Positions 16,455 through 24,977 of a DNA stretch of 64,000 nt are shown here, in pieces. This DNA comes from Terriglobia bacterium (GTDB lineage Bacteria; Acidobacteriota; Terriglobia; Terriglobales; Acidobacteriaceae): assembly GCA_020073495.1 (NCBI GenBank), contig JAIQFD010000001.1, positions 186,001 through 250,000 of the forward strand, given 5' to 3'. Every line of letters starts with the position of its first letter. Position 1 is the first letter of the stretch. Both the position numbers and the translations under genes were made by a program. The notes under the pieces were generated by a model that was not told the origin of the DNA, searched no databases, and was given only the letters and a program-made list of their open reading frames with translations.

Positions 16455-17150
16455 TCATCGCAGCAACTCGTCGACGACCGCTTCGACGTGGATCGCAGTC
16501 GTGTCGAGAAACTCAAGGTCGGACTTCCCGGAATCCCGCAACAGTAGTGGCAGTTCCGTCCCCGCCAGGATCATGGCCTCCGTGCCCTCTTCGACTTTCA
16601 TCCGATGCGCGATGCGCAGCAACTCCGCACGGGTCTCCGGCAGGAATGTGCCGACCAGGAGTTCGCCGAGGTACTTCTGGTGAATGAAGTCCTGCTCTGA
16701 CTTGTTGGGTGGCGTGATGGCGATTCCCGCCCGCCGGAACTCCTCGGGATAAAAACTCCCTCGCATGGTGAATCCGGTCCCGAAGAGTCCGACTTTTTTC
16801 AACCCCAGCGCTTTCGCACGGTCACACGTTGCCCGCACGATGCTGAGCAGAGGGATCGCCGACCGCCGCTGAACATCGTCGAAGACGATGTGCGGGGTGT
16901 TGGCGGAAAAGAAGCCAAAGTCGGCGCCGGCGCGCACCAGCTTCTCGACCCCGGAGGCGAGGTAATCCGCGAGCTCGCTGAGCCGCCCGCTGTCCACCAA
17001 CTCGATGCCCTTGGCAAGATCGAGACTATTGATGATGAGGGATGGGTAGCCCCCATCGGGCCGCCGGGCACGATAACCCGAGATGATCAAGCGGTAGTAA
17101 TCGATGGTGGACTCGGGCCCAAGGCCGCCGATCATGCCTGCGGTTTTCAT
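16455..17150 (-). CDS. Aspartate/glutamate racemase-family protein lacking both catalytic cysteines
   Basis: 231 residues with the full two-domain Asp/Glu racemase fold pattern: start MKTAGMIGGLGPESTIDYY, central substrate loops and C-terminal TELPLLL. The two catalytic Cys are replaced: the first motif (family C-N-T) reads SANTPH with Ala83, and the second (family C-T-E) reads AGTELP with Gly197. Without the Cys pair the usual two-base racemisation is not possible, so this is probably a divergent subfamily with another reaction, such as hydrolysis, isomerisation or ligand binding. It is monocistronic, between a nuclease pseudogene and the radical SAM gene. Confidence 0.85.
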   Translation of the reverse strand: MKTAGMIGGLGPESTIDYYRLIISGYRARRPDGGYPSLIINSLDLAKGIELVDSGRLSELADYLASGVEKLVRAGADFGFFSANTPHIVFDDVQRRSAIPLLSIVRATCDRAKALGLKKVGLFGTGFTMRGSFYPEEFRRAGIAITPPNKSEQDFIHQKYLGELLVGTFLPETRAELLRIAHRMKVEEGTEAMILAGTELPLLLRDSGKSDLEFLDTTAIHVEAVVDELLR

Positions 17151-17266
17151 GTCAGGGAACGACCCTCGTCATGGGAGAAGACTCTACACCGGAAGCGGCT
17201 GACGGTTCGAACGGATGTCATTCCTCCGCGGCGGCGTGGATGGTGAGGCCGACTTCGCGGAGCCGC

Positions 17267-17303
17267 TGTGACGGCTGAACGAGCGGCTGTGACGGCGGTC
17301 ACA
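17267..17303. promoter_or_regulatory. Crp/Fnr-type operator before radical SAM gene
   Basis: Perfect dyad TGTGA-CGGCGG-TCACA at 17288-17303, 50 bp before the ATG at 17354. A second TGTGA half-site (17267-17271) lies 21 bp upstream with a degenerate right arm, echoing the tandem spacing at 3402 and 4003. The nuclease-tail remnant (17233-17249) is immediately upstream. Confidence 0.7.
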
Positions 17304-17353
17304 TCCCGCCCCCGTCCCCTCTTTTAGCCTTGAAGCGGTAAGGAGAAGGGCTC

Positions 17354-18598
17354 ATGGCATCCAGTGGGGAAAAGCCGAACACGGACGGGGCGCCCAAGCC
17401 GCGCCTGGTTTTCTGGGAAGTCACCAAGGGGTGCAACCTGCGCTGCATCCACTGCCGGGCCACCGCCACCGAGCTTTCCAGCCCCACCGACCTGCCCACG
17501 GAAAAAGCGAAAGGCATCATCGACCAGATCGCGTCGTTCGCCAATCCGATCCTGGTGCTGAGCGGCGGCGAGCCGCTCTTCCGCAAAGACATTTTCGAGC
17601 TGGCCTCGTATGGGACCGCCAAAGGGCTCCGGGTCGCGCTGGCGACCAACGGCACGCTGGTGTCGAAGGAGATCGCGCAGAAGATCGTGGACTCCGGCGT
17701 GAAGCGCGTCGCCATCTCGCTGGACGGCGCCGACGCCGAGACGCACGACTCGTTCCGCGGCATTCCGGGCGCGTTCGACGCCGCCGTACGCGGCCTGAAG
17801 AACCTGCGCTCGCTGGGCATGGGCGTGCAGATCAACATGACAGTCGCACGGCACAACGCGCACCAGTTGCCGGACGTCCTGGAGCTCGCCCGTTCCATCG
17901 GCGCCGACGCCCTGCACACCTTCCTGCTCGTGCCCGTGGGCTGCGGCGTGGAGATCGCCGACCGCGAGATGGTCCCCGCCGAGGAATACGAAAAGATCCT
18001 GAACTGGTTCTACGACAAATCGCTGGAAGGCGACATCGAGCTGAAGGCCACTTGCGCGCCGCACTACTTCCGAGTGGTACGCCAGCGCCGGGCGCAGGAG
18101 CGCCGCGAGGCGGAGCACGCCCCGGTCAACGTCGCGGGCATCGGCCCCACCGACGCCCTGCTGCCCGGCGCCACCGGCATCGTCATCAACCAGAACGCCG
18201 GACATCCGGGCGGGCATCCGGGACGCGTGCCCAAGGGACATCACACCGGCCACCCGGGCTCTGCGCCCGACGGCATGAGCGCCATGACCAAGGGCTGCCT
18301 GGCGGGCACGGGTGTATGCTTCATCTCGCACGAGGGAGAGGTGTTCCCCTGCGGCTATCTGCCGATGAAGTCGGGCGACCTGCGCACGCAGTCGTTCGCC
18401 GAGGTTTGGACCAGTTCCGAAGTCTTTGAACAGCTGAGGGACACCGGGAACCTGAAAGGAAAGTGCGGATGCTGCGAGTTCCGCAACGTCTGCATGGGGT
18501 GCCGCGCACGCGCCTATGCCGCCACCGGCGACATGCTCGACGAAGAGCCATTCTGCGTCTATCAGCCGAAGACGGCGGCGACGCCAGTCCGTAAGTGA
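17354..18598 (+). CDS. Radical SAM/SPASM protein, heme-biosynthesis (AhbD/NirJ) type
   Basis: 414 residues. Cys27-x3-Cys31-x2-Cys34 bind the radical SAM [4Fe-4S] cluster; SGGEP is the SAM motif. The C-terminal SPASM domain has the cysteines CLAGTGVC, FPCGY, CGCCEF, CMGC and the final FCVY, for auxiliary clusters. The arrangement is that of AhbD/NirJ-like porphyrin side-chain enzymes, but specificity is unproven. An unusual His/Gly/Pro-rich insert (NAGHPGGHPG...GHHTGHPG) separates core and SPASM, possibly binding metal. SD is AAGGAG. It lies just before cydAB, consistent with heme supply to cytochrome bd, and has a Crp/Fnr-type site upstream. Confidence 0.88.
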   Translation: MASSGEKPNTDGAPKPRLVFWEVTKGCNLRCIHCRATATELSSPTDLPTEKAKGIIDQIASFANPILVLSGGEPLFRKDIFELASYGTAKGLRVALATNGTLVSKEIAQKIVDSGVKRVAISLDGADAETHDSFRGIPGAFDAAVRGLKNLRSLGMGVQINMTVARHNAHQLPDVLELARSIGADALHTFLLVPVGCGVEIADREMVPAEEYEKILNWFYDKSLEGDIELKATCAPHYFRVVRQRRAQERREAEHAPVNVAGIGPTDALLPGATGIVINQNAGHPGGHPGRVPKGHHTGHPGSAPDGMSAMTKGCLAGTGVCFISHEGEVFPCGYLPMKSGDLRTQSFAEVWTSSEVFEQLRDTGNLKGKCGCCEFRNVCMGCRARAYAATGDMLDEEPFCVYQPKTAATPVRK

Positions 18599-18702
18599 AC
18601 GTCAACCATTCGCCGTCCCCGCGGGCGGAGGCACCAGCCGGACGGCACTTGGACCCATAAGGCTCATAGCGGCGCACCCGCGCCGTGTTTTGGAGTGGAT
18701 CC

Positions 18703-20079
18703 ATGGACGCACTCTTAGTGGATCGTCTGCAGTTCGCGTTTACTGTCACCTATCACTACTTATTCCCGCAACTCACCATGGGGCTTGCGCCCCTGATCGT
18801 CCTGCTGAAAACCCTGGGCATCTGGAAGCAGGACGAGCGCTACCACCGCGCGGCGCGCTTCTGGGCGCGCATCTTCGGCATCAACTTCGCGGTCGGCGTG
18901 GTGACCGGCATCCCCATGGAATTCCAGTTCGGCACCAACTGGGCGCACTTCTCGCGCTTCGCCGGCGGCGTGATCGGCCAGACGCTGGCCATGGAAGGCA
19001 TGTTCGCCTTCTTCCTGGAGTCGTCGTTCCTCGGCCTGTTCCTCTACGGCGAGAAGCGCCTGAGCCCGTGGGCACATTGGGTGACCGGCCTGCTGGTGTG
19101 GATCGGCGCCTGGATCTCCGGCTTCTTCATCATCGCCACCGACGCCTGGATGCAGCATCCGGTCGGCTTCTACCGGACGGCGGACGGCGCATTCCATCTT
19201 TCCAGCTTCTGGGCGCTGGTGCTGAACCCGTGGGCGTGGTGGCAGTACGCGCACAACATGAGCGGCGCGATGATCACCGGCTCGTTCGTGATGGCTGCGG
19301 TGGGCGCCTTCTACCTGCTCAACGGCAAGCACGTCGAGCAGGGGCGCATCTTCGTGGGCATCGGCGTGGCGGCCGCGCTCATCTTCTCGCTGCTGCAAGC
19401 GTTCCCCACCGGCGACACGCAGGGCAAGATGGTGGCGCAACACCAGCCGGTCACGCTGGCCGCCATGGAAGCTCTCTTCCAGACCGACACCGGCGCGCAC
19501 CTGGTCATCCTGGGCCAACCCGACATGGAGCAGCTCAAGCTCGACAATCCCATCAGCATCCACGGGCTGCTCAGCTTTCTGACGTATAAGCGCTGGAACG
19601 CCGAAGTGAAGGGGCTCGACGCCTTCCCCCGCGAGACCTGGCCCGACAACATCCCGCTGCTTTACTACAGCTACCACATCATGGTCGGGCTAGGGACGTT
19701 CTTTATTGCTATATCTATCGTCGCCGCCAACAAGCTGCGGCGAGGCACGCTGTACCACTCGCGCGCGATGCTCTGGGTCCTGATGCTGTCGTTTCCCTTC
19801 CCCTACATCGCCAACACCGCGGGCTGGATGACCGCCGAAGTCGGCCGGCAGCCCTGGCTGGTGTACGGCCTCATGCGCACCGCGAGCGGCCTTTCGCCGC
19901 ACGTCTCCGCCGGCAGCGGAATGTTCACCCTGCTGGGCTTCATGGGCATGTACACCGTGCTGAGCATGCTGTTCCTGTTCCTGATGTGGCGGGAGGTAGA
20001 GCACGGACCGGAGGTGGTCCCATCTCCTCCTCCGGACAAAAGTTTCGACGAACGCGAATTCTCGGCGGCGGGGAGGTAA
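18703..20079 (+). CDS. cydA: Cytochrome bd quinol oxidase subunit I
   Basis: 458 residues with about nine membrane helices. The N-terminal heme-ligand region reads DRLQFAFTVTYHYLFPQLTMG; further hallmarks are HNMSGAMITGSF, the GRQPWLVYG segment and the quinol-binding Q-loop region. It is shorter than E. coli CydA, so a short Q-loop form. With CydB it oxidises quinol and reduces O2 to water using hemes b558, b595 and d, typically with high O2 affinity and NO tolerance. ATG at 18703 follows GGAGTGG. cydB starts 3 bp after the stop. Confidence 0.95.
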   Translation: MDALLVDRLQFAFTVTYHYLFPQLTMGLAPLIVLLKTLGIWKQDERYHRAARFWARIFGINFAVGVVTGIPMEFQFGTNWAHFSRFAGGVIGQTLAMEGMFAFFLESSFLGLFLYGEKRLSPWAHWVTGLLVWIGAWISGFFIIATDAWMQHPVGFYRTADGAFHLSSFWALVLNPWAWWQYAHNMSGAMITGSFVMAAVGAFYLLNGKHVEQGRIFVGIGVAAALIFSLLQAFPTGDTQGKMVAQHQPVTLAAMEALFQTDTGAHLVILGQPDMEQLKLDNPISIHGLLSFLTYKRWNAEVKGLDAFPRETWPDNIPLLYYSYHIMVGLGTFFIAISIVAANKLRRGTLYHSRAMLWVLMLSFPFPYIANTAGWMTAEVGRQPWLVYGLMRTASGLSPHVSAGSGMFTLLGFMGMYTVLSMLFLFLMWREVEHGPEVVPSPPPDKSFDEREFSAAGR

Positions 20080-20082
20080 AGC

Positions 20083-21129
20083 ATGCCAACCTTCTGGTTC
20101 GTCATCGTCGCTCTGATGCTGGTGGCGTACGTGGTGCTTGACGGCTTCGACCTAGGCGCCGGGATCGTGCAACTGTTCATCGCCCGCAACAGCCAGGAGC
20201 GCACGCTGATCGCGCGCTCCGTCGGGCCCGTCTGGGACGGCAACGAAGTCTGGCTGCTGGCCGCCGGCGGCACCCTGTACTTCGCCTTTCCGTTGCTGTA
20301 TGCCTCGAGCTTCAGCGGCTTCTACCTGCCGCTGATCATGGCGCTGTGGCTGCTGATGATGCGCGGCATCGGGCTGGAGTTCCGGCACCACATCAAGAGC
20401 GGCCTCTGGGAGACCTTCTTCGACGTGATGTTCGCCGTCGCCAGCCTGCTGCTGGCGATCTTTTACGGGGCGGCGCTGGGAAACGTGATCCGGGGCGTGC
20501 CGCTCAAGCCCGACGGCTACTTCTTCGAACCGCTGTGGACCACCTTCACGGTGACGCCCGAGGCCGGCATCCTCGACTGGTACACGGTGATGGCGGGGGT
20601 GGTGGCGCTGGTCACGCTGGGACTGCACGGCGCCCACTGGGTCGCCACCAAGACTCAGGATGAGCTCAACCTGCGTGCCCGGCGCTTCGCCCGCCTGGCG
20701 TGGATCCTGCTGCTGGCGCTGACGCCGCTGTCGCTGGTGGCCACGGTGTACGTCCGCGCGCAAATGCTGGATAACTACTGGCAGCATCCTATCGGCCTGC
20801 TGATCCCCGCGGTGGTCGTGGCCAGCCTGGTGGCCATGGAGGTCTTCCGCGGACGCGGCGACGACCGCGCTGCGTTCCTGACTTCGGCGGTGTACATCGC
20901 GGCCATGCTGGGGGGCGCCGCCTTCGGGCTGTATCCGAACGTGCTGCCGGCCAGCACCGACCCCAGCCTCGGGCTCACCATCTACAACAGCGCCGCCGCC
21001 GAACATGGGCTGCGCGTCGGCATGGCGTGGTGGTTCGTCGGCATCGTTTTTGTCATCGGCTACTTCGTTTTCGTTTACCGCACCTTCCGCGGCAAGGTGT
21101 CGCTGGAAGGAGGACAACACGGGTACTAG
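20083..21129 (+). CDS. cydB: Cytochrome bd quinol oxidase subunit II
   Basis: 348 residues, about eight membrane helices, beginning PTFWFVIVALMLVAYVVLDGFDLGAG, the signature start of CydB, followed by PVWDGNEVWLLAAGG and RGIGLEFRHH. It stabilises CydA and its hemes in the inner membrane. The start is preceded by GGGGAGGTAAAGC, a strong ribosome-binding site within the cydA end, so the two are translated from one message. Confidence 0.95.
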   Translation: MPTFWFVIVALMLVAYVVLDGFDLGAGIVQLFIARNSQERTLIARSVGPVWDGNEVWLLAAGGTLYFAFPLLYASSFSGFYLPLIMALWLLMMRGIGLEFRHHIKSGLWETFFDVMFAVASLLLAIFYGAALGNVIRGVPLKPDGYFFEPLWTTFTVTPEAGILDWYTVMAGVVALVTLGLHGAHWVATKTQDELNLRARRFARLAWILLLALTPLSLVATVYVRAQMLDNYWQHPIGLLIPAVVVASLVAMEVFRGRGDDRAAFLTSAVYIAAMLGGAAFGLYPNVLPASTDPSLGLTIYNSAAAEHGLRVGMAWWFVGIVFVIGYFVFVYRTFRGKVSLEGGQHGY

Positions 21130-21155
21130 AGGCTTGTAAGGGCACCCGGGCTCCT

Positions 21156-22013
21156 ATGGCATCCATGGATAGCGAAGTACATAGCTTGAACGGTGCGCGC
21201 CTGCGTACCCTGCTGTGGCCGCGCGAGCATGGAGCGTGGGGCATCCTGCTGGTTCCCCTGGTGACGGGAGCGGCGGTCGGGCTGATGCACGGCGGATCGC
21301 TTGCCGCCGTGCTGCTCTTCCTGGCTGCTTCGCTGGCCCTGTTCTGCCTGCGGACGCCGGTGGAGTCGCTGCTGGGAGCGTCGGCCATGCGGGCGCAGAA
21401 AGGCCCGGAGCGACAGTGGGTGCTGTTGGGCGCCGCCGTGTACGGCGCGATCGCGCTGGCCACCCTGGCGGCCCTGTTCTGGGGCGGACGCAACCGCGGC
21501 CTATTCCTGCTGGGAGCGGCCGCAGCCGTCTCCTTCGGCGTCCAGGCGGCGCTGCGCAAGCTGGGACGCTCCACCCGCACCGGTTCCCAGATCATCGGCT
21601 CCCTGGGCCTGACCTCGACCGCCGCCGGCGCTTACTACGTGACCACCGGACAGCTCGATGCGCACGCTCTGGCGTTGTGGGGCGCCAACTGGCTGTTCGC
21701 CGCCAACCAGATCCTGTTCGTCCAACTGCGGCTGCACGCGGCCAAAGTGGAGAGTGTCGGCAAGCGCTTCGCCCACGGCTGGCATGCCGTGGCGGGGCTG
21801 GGGATCACGCTCGCGCTCTTGCTCGGGGCCTTCGAGATGGGCCTTATGCCCAAGCGCGCGGTCCTGGCCTACCACCCCATGATGTTGCGCAACCTTTGGT
21901 GGTTTTTCCAGAAGCCCCGGCCATTGAACGTCCACCGGCTGGGGATCCGCGAGCTGATCTCCGCCGCGATCTTCGGCGTGATCTTCATTCTCGCGCTGGT
22001 GAGTTGGCACTAG
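21156..22013 (+). CDS. YwiC-like family membrane protein
   Basis: About 285 residues with eight or so hydrophobic segments. Near the N-terminus LLWPREHGAWGILLVPLVTG matches the hallmark PREHGAW of YwiC-like proteins. Function is not established; in Bacillus the gene lies near nitrate-respiration loci. Here it follows cydAB by 26 bp and is probably the third gene of that operon, ending at a strong terminator. A second in-frame ATG at 21165 is an equally possible start; neither has a clear SD. Confidence 0.8.
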   Translation: MASMDSEVHSLNGARLRTLLWPREHGAWGILLVPLVTGAAVGLMHGGSLAAVLLFLAASLALFCLRTPVESLLGASAMRAQKGPERQWVLLGAAVYGAIALATLAALFWGGRNRGLFLLGAAAAVSFGVQAALRKLGRSTRTGSQIIGSLGLTSTAAGAYYVTTGQLDAHALALWGANWLFAANQILFVQLRLHAAKVESVGKRFAHGWHAVAGLGITLALLLGAFEMGLMPKRAVLAYHPMMLRNLWWFFQKPRPLNVHRLGIRELISAAIFGVIFILALVSWH

Positions 22014-22031
22014 AAAAACAACGGACGGGCA

Positions 22032-22057
22032 GGCCGCGGGTCCGCCGCGGCCTTTTT
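22032..22057 (+). terminator. Terminator of the cydAB operon
   Basis: GGCCGCGG (22032-22039), loop GTCCG, CCGCGGCC (22045-22052), then TTTTTG. It precedes the end of the convergent gene at 22061. Confidence 0.88.
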
Positions 22058-22060
22058 GCT

Positions 22061-22507
22061 TCAGGCCAGAAGATGGTCTACGGCGAGGGGCGCCGGCTCG
22101 GGCATGGGTTTCTTCGCGGGCACCTGCGTGATGCGCTCCAGATGCTTCTCGACTGCCAGAGTCGCGATCTCCTGGATGCTGGAGAAAAACGTCTGTGCTT
22201 CCGGAATGACGGCCAGTCGCGGCTCCGCCACGCGCTCGGTCAGGTCATGGAGCATGGTCGTGACCCGCTGCATGCGGTACTTCTGGAGAACTTCGTCCAG
22301 CCCGCCAGTCCGGCGGGCGGCCGCTTCCGCGTAGGGCCACAGCAGGTGCCGGACCCGGTCCACGGCGCTCTTGACGTCGCCCAGCAGCGCTTCCTCGCAG
22401 ATGTGGATGGATTGACCGCCATTCTCCCGGGCGATCTGCTTGAGTTCATTCTCGATCTCCGCCAATTCGACGCAAAAACGCGACAACCGTGCCTGCAAGT
22501 CTTGCAC
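22061..22507 (-). CDS. Hypothetical helical protein
   Basis: 148 residues from a GTG preceded by AAGGAAATCTC. Mostly helical with heptad-like spacing (LQARLSRFCVELAEIENELKQIA) and later LLGDVKSAVDRVRHLLWPYAEAA and MLHDLTERVAEPRLAVI. No membrane segment, signal or catalytic motif is visible. Likely a cytoplasmic coiled-coil protein. Not recognised. It is convergent with the cydAB operon and shares its terminator region. Confidence 0.65.
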   Translation of the reverse strand: MQDLQARLSRFCVELAEIENELKQIARENGGQSIHICEEALLGDVKSAVDRVRHLLWPYAEAAARRTGGLDEVLQKYRMQRVTTMLHDLTERVAEPRLAVIPEAQTFFSSIQEIATLAVEKHLERITQVPAKKPMPEPAPLAVDHLLA

Positions 22508-22781
22508 GAGATTTCCTTGTGAGAGGGGATTAGGCCGGATACAGACGGCCCGTCTCGAACGCGAGTGCGTATCTTCGCTCCACCGGAGGCGCACCGCCAG
22601 ATGTCAGCCGGGCATGGACGTAGGTAACAAGTGCCGAGAGCACATTTTCGGCCATTTGTCAGTGATCTAGATGAGGAATCAGGATAGTAAACAGAGGGGC
22701 GGCGATTTCCGGGTCCAATCCTCCGAATCGCCGCCTCTATACTCCCCCCTAGTGCGCGCCACGCACTCAGGAGAGAGCCCC

Positions 22782-22949
22782 ATGAAGCTAGTCCTACGTA
22801 TTCTTGCCTTCAGCCTGTGCCTGGTTGCCACCTACTCGGCAGCCAGCTTCAACACCACTCTGGCAGCAAATGCGCCCAACCCGCGGCCGTCGGCACCCAT
22901 GCCGACCTGCTCGCCGTCGAACCCGGCGTGTTCGATGGCGCTGCGGTAG
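22782..22949 (+). CDS. Small secreted peptide precursor
   Basis: 55 residues from an ATG preceded by CAGGAGAGAG. A good Sec signal peptide (MKLVLRILAFSLCLVATYSAASF) is followed by a short proline-rich tail holding two cysteines (MPTCSPSNPACSM). The mature part is only about 25-30 residues and could form one disulfide loop. No family recognised. It is isolated between 270 bp of upstream non-coding DNA and an unrelated membrane-protein gene. Confidence 0.5.
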   Translation: MKLVLRILAFSLCLVATYSAASFNTTLAANAPNPRPSAPMPTCSPSNPACSMALR

Positions 22950-23041
22950 TAAAGCATTTGGCCTTTACCTAGCCAAGAGTACACAAGTAACTTGAGGGCC
23001 GCTGCTTGCGGGGGTAACATACCTGCAAGCAGCAGCCCTCT

Positions 23042-23932
23042 ATGTCCTCCAGCCAGTTCCTGCGTGGCTTTTACTACGCGCTGTGGGTCGGCCAGCCGGT
23101 CCTGCAGTTCAGCGTGGCCGCATTGCTGCGCCGCCGGAAGCTGGAACGGGAATTCCCCTTCTTCTTCAAATATCTGATCTTTCAGGGCGTCGCCAATGTG
23201 CTGCTGTTCGCTTTCCTCAATCACTATCGCGCCTACTTCTACACCTATTGGACTCTGACAGCGATCAGCACGGTGCTGGAGTTCGGGATCATCTACGAGA
23301 TCTTCGGCCAATTGTTCCGTCCCTACCCGCACCTTGGGGATTTCGCGCGCGTGCTTTTCCGCTGGGCGGGCAGCCTGCTGCTGCTGGTCGCCGTCCTGCT
23401 CGCGCTCACCGCCTCTGCGACGGAGGACCCGATCGTGGTGGGCGCCCTGTGGGCGGAGCGGAGCGTCCGCCTGGTGCAGTGCGGGCTGGTGTTCTTTCTG
23501 CTCTGGTTCTGCTCTTATCTGGGGATCACCCGCCGGCACTACCTTTTCGGTGTGGCCCTGGGCTTCGGGACGATCGCCAGCACCGAACTGGCGGCGGTCG
23601 CGACGCGCATGGTGACCGGGTATATCGACGACCGCGGATTCAATATCGCCTTGCTAGCCGCAGCGGATTTTGCCGCCATCGTGTGGTCCATCTATCTGGT
23701 TTCCCCCGCACCCGCAGTGAAACCGGCGCCCGTGCTCGCCCCTCCCGGGCAGAAGTGGGAGGATGGTGTCGCCGAACTCCTCTACCCCCACCCCGAGCCC
23801 GGCCTGTTGACACGCATCGACAAGATGGTCGAAGACGCTTTCGCCCACTCGCGCCCTGGAACGGAAGTCAGGCCGCCGGAGGCACCGGCCGCCCCGCAGG
23901 CTCCAATCCCGCCCCCACGGCCCAGCCACTAG
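23042..23932 (+). CDS. Seven-helix integral membrane protein, unknown function
   Basis: 296 residues. Six to seven hydrophobic segments over residues 10-220 (for example FQGVANVLLFAFLNHY, GSLLLLVAVLLALTA, CGLVFFLLWFCSYLGI, IALLAAADFAAIVWSIYLV) are followed by a cytosolic proline/alanine-rich tail. RR-rich turns (LLRRRKLEREFPFFFKY) suit a positive-inside loop. No catalytic or heme motifs. This type of membrane protein is frequent in Acidobacteria, but I cannot name a function. Confidence 0.7.
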   Translation: MSSSQFLRGFYYALWVGQPVLQFSVAALLRRRKLEREFPFFFKYLIFQGVANVLLFAFLNHYRAYFYTYWTLTAISTVLEFGIIYEIFGQLFRPYPHLGDFARVLFRWAGSLLLLVAVLLALTASATEDPIVVGALWAERSVRLVQCGLVFFLLWFCSYLGITRRHYLFGVALGFGTIASTELAAVATRMVTGYIDDRGFNIALLAAADFAAIVWSIYLVSPAPAVKPAPVLAPPGQKWEDGVAELLYPHPEPGLLTRIDKMVEDAFAHSRPGTEVRPPEAPAAPQAPIPPPRPSH

Positions 23933-24044
23933 TCCCGATTCTGCTTTGGAATGAGACCCTAGGCGATCCCGTCCCGCCGGCGATCCGTCGTCCCTACGGG
24001 ACTTGAGTAAGCTGTACATGCCTACTCGCTGGCCGGGAGGTTGG

Positions 24045-24908
24045 ATGGGAGGCTTGACGATTTCGCTTGGCCGGATGGAGAGTAGAAGCATGTGGTGGGT
24101 GGTCTCTCTCCTATTTGCACTCTCGGTCGCCCTAACTGGCGCTTCTGCCCAGAGCATCATCTTCACCCGGGTGCCGAAGGACGTGGTGGAACAGCGCGTA
24201 CGTGAGCTCAAGAAAGACAATGCGGAACGAGAGGCCACCTTGAAGCGATCCTTCGCCGACGCCGGCTGCGATCAAGGTTCTCTGAAGGAACTCCCCGTCA
24301 AACACGAAAAAGTCCCCAATGTGCTCTGCATCCTGAAGGGGACGTCGGATTCTGTCATCGTTGTGGGCGCTCATACCGATCACGTCGCCCGAGGTGAGGG
24401 CGCGGTGGACAATTGGAGCGGCGCCGCACTTCTACCAAGCCTGCTGCAAAGCATCTCGAATGTTCCACGAAAGCACACGTTCGTCTTCGTGGGCTTCACG
24501 GCCGAGGAACAAGGGCTGGTTGGGTCGAAGGCCTACGCCGACGGGTTGTCGAAAGAAGATCGAGCGAACATCCGCGCGATGGTCGACATCGACACCTTGG
24601 GCCTCTCGTCGACCAAGGTATGGGCCACCCGGGCGGACAAGAAGCTGCTGGCGGAATTAGTGCGCGTTGCCCAGACCATGAAGTTGCCTTTGCAAGCTGT
24701 GAACGCAGACAAAGTGGGGGCTGCGGATTCGTTCAGTTTCGACAAGTACAAGATTCCTACCATCGCCATCCATTCGATCACGCAGGAGACCTGGCGGATC
24801 CTGCACACAGACAAGGACACGCTTGCCGTACTTCACATGGACGAGTACTACGACACGTATCGGCTGCTGGCGGTGTATCTGGCATACCTGGATAACGTGT
24901 TGCCGTGA
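24045..24908 (+). CDS. Secreted M28-family zinc aminopeptidase
   Basis: A signal sequence (MWWVVSLLFALSVALTGASA) is followed by an M28 peptidase domain. Zinc ligands and base are visible in order: His in GAHTDH, Asp in DNWSG, Glu-Glu in FTAEEQG, Asp in VDIDTLG and His in AIHSIT. Likely a periplasmic or extracellular aminopeptidase of modest size, without PA or other accessory domain. The start is uncertain: ATG at 24045 has GGGAGG upstream; ATG at 24075 gives a shorter n-region. It is convergent with typA, separated by REP hairpins. Confidence 0.85.
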   Translation: MGGLTISLGRMESRSMWWVVSLLFALSVALTGASAQSIIFTRVPKDVVEQRVRELKKDNAEREATLKRSFADAGCDQGSLKELPVKHEKVPNVLCILKGTSDSVIVVGAHTDHVARGEGAVDNWSGAALLPSLLQSISNVPRKHTFVFVGFTAEEQGLVGSKAYADGLSKEDRANIRAMVDIDTLGLSSTKVWATRADKKLLAELVRVAQTMKLPLQAVNADKVGAADSFSFDKYKIPTIAIHSITQETWRILHTDKDTLAVLHMDEYYDTYRLLAVYLAYLDNVLP

Positions 24909-24914
24909 TGGCGG

Positions 24915-24975
24915 CCTCAGTGGCTAAAGCCACTCCGAGAGGAACGCTATAACGCGGGCCTGAAGGCCCGCGCTA
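24915..24975. repeat. Two REP-like hairpins between convergent genes
   Basis: AGTGGCTAAAGCCACT and GCGGGCCTGAAGGCCCGC share the CTAAAG/CTGAAG loop of the window's REP family. With no other terminator visible, they probably end transcription of both the M28 gene and typA. Confidence 0.7.
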
Positions 24976-24977
24976 CC

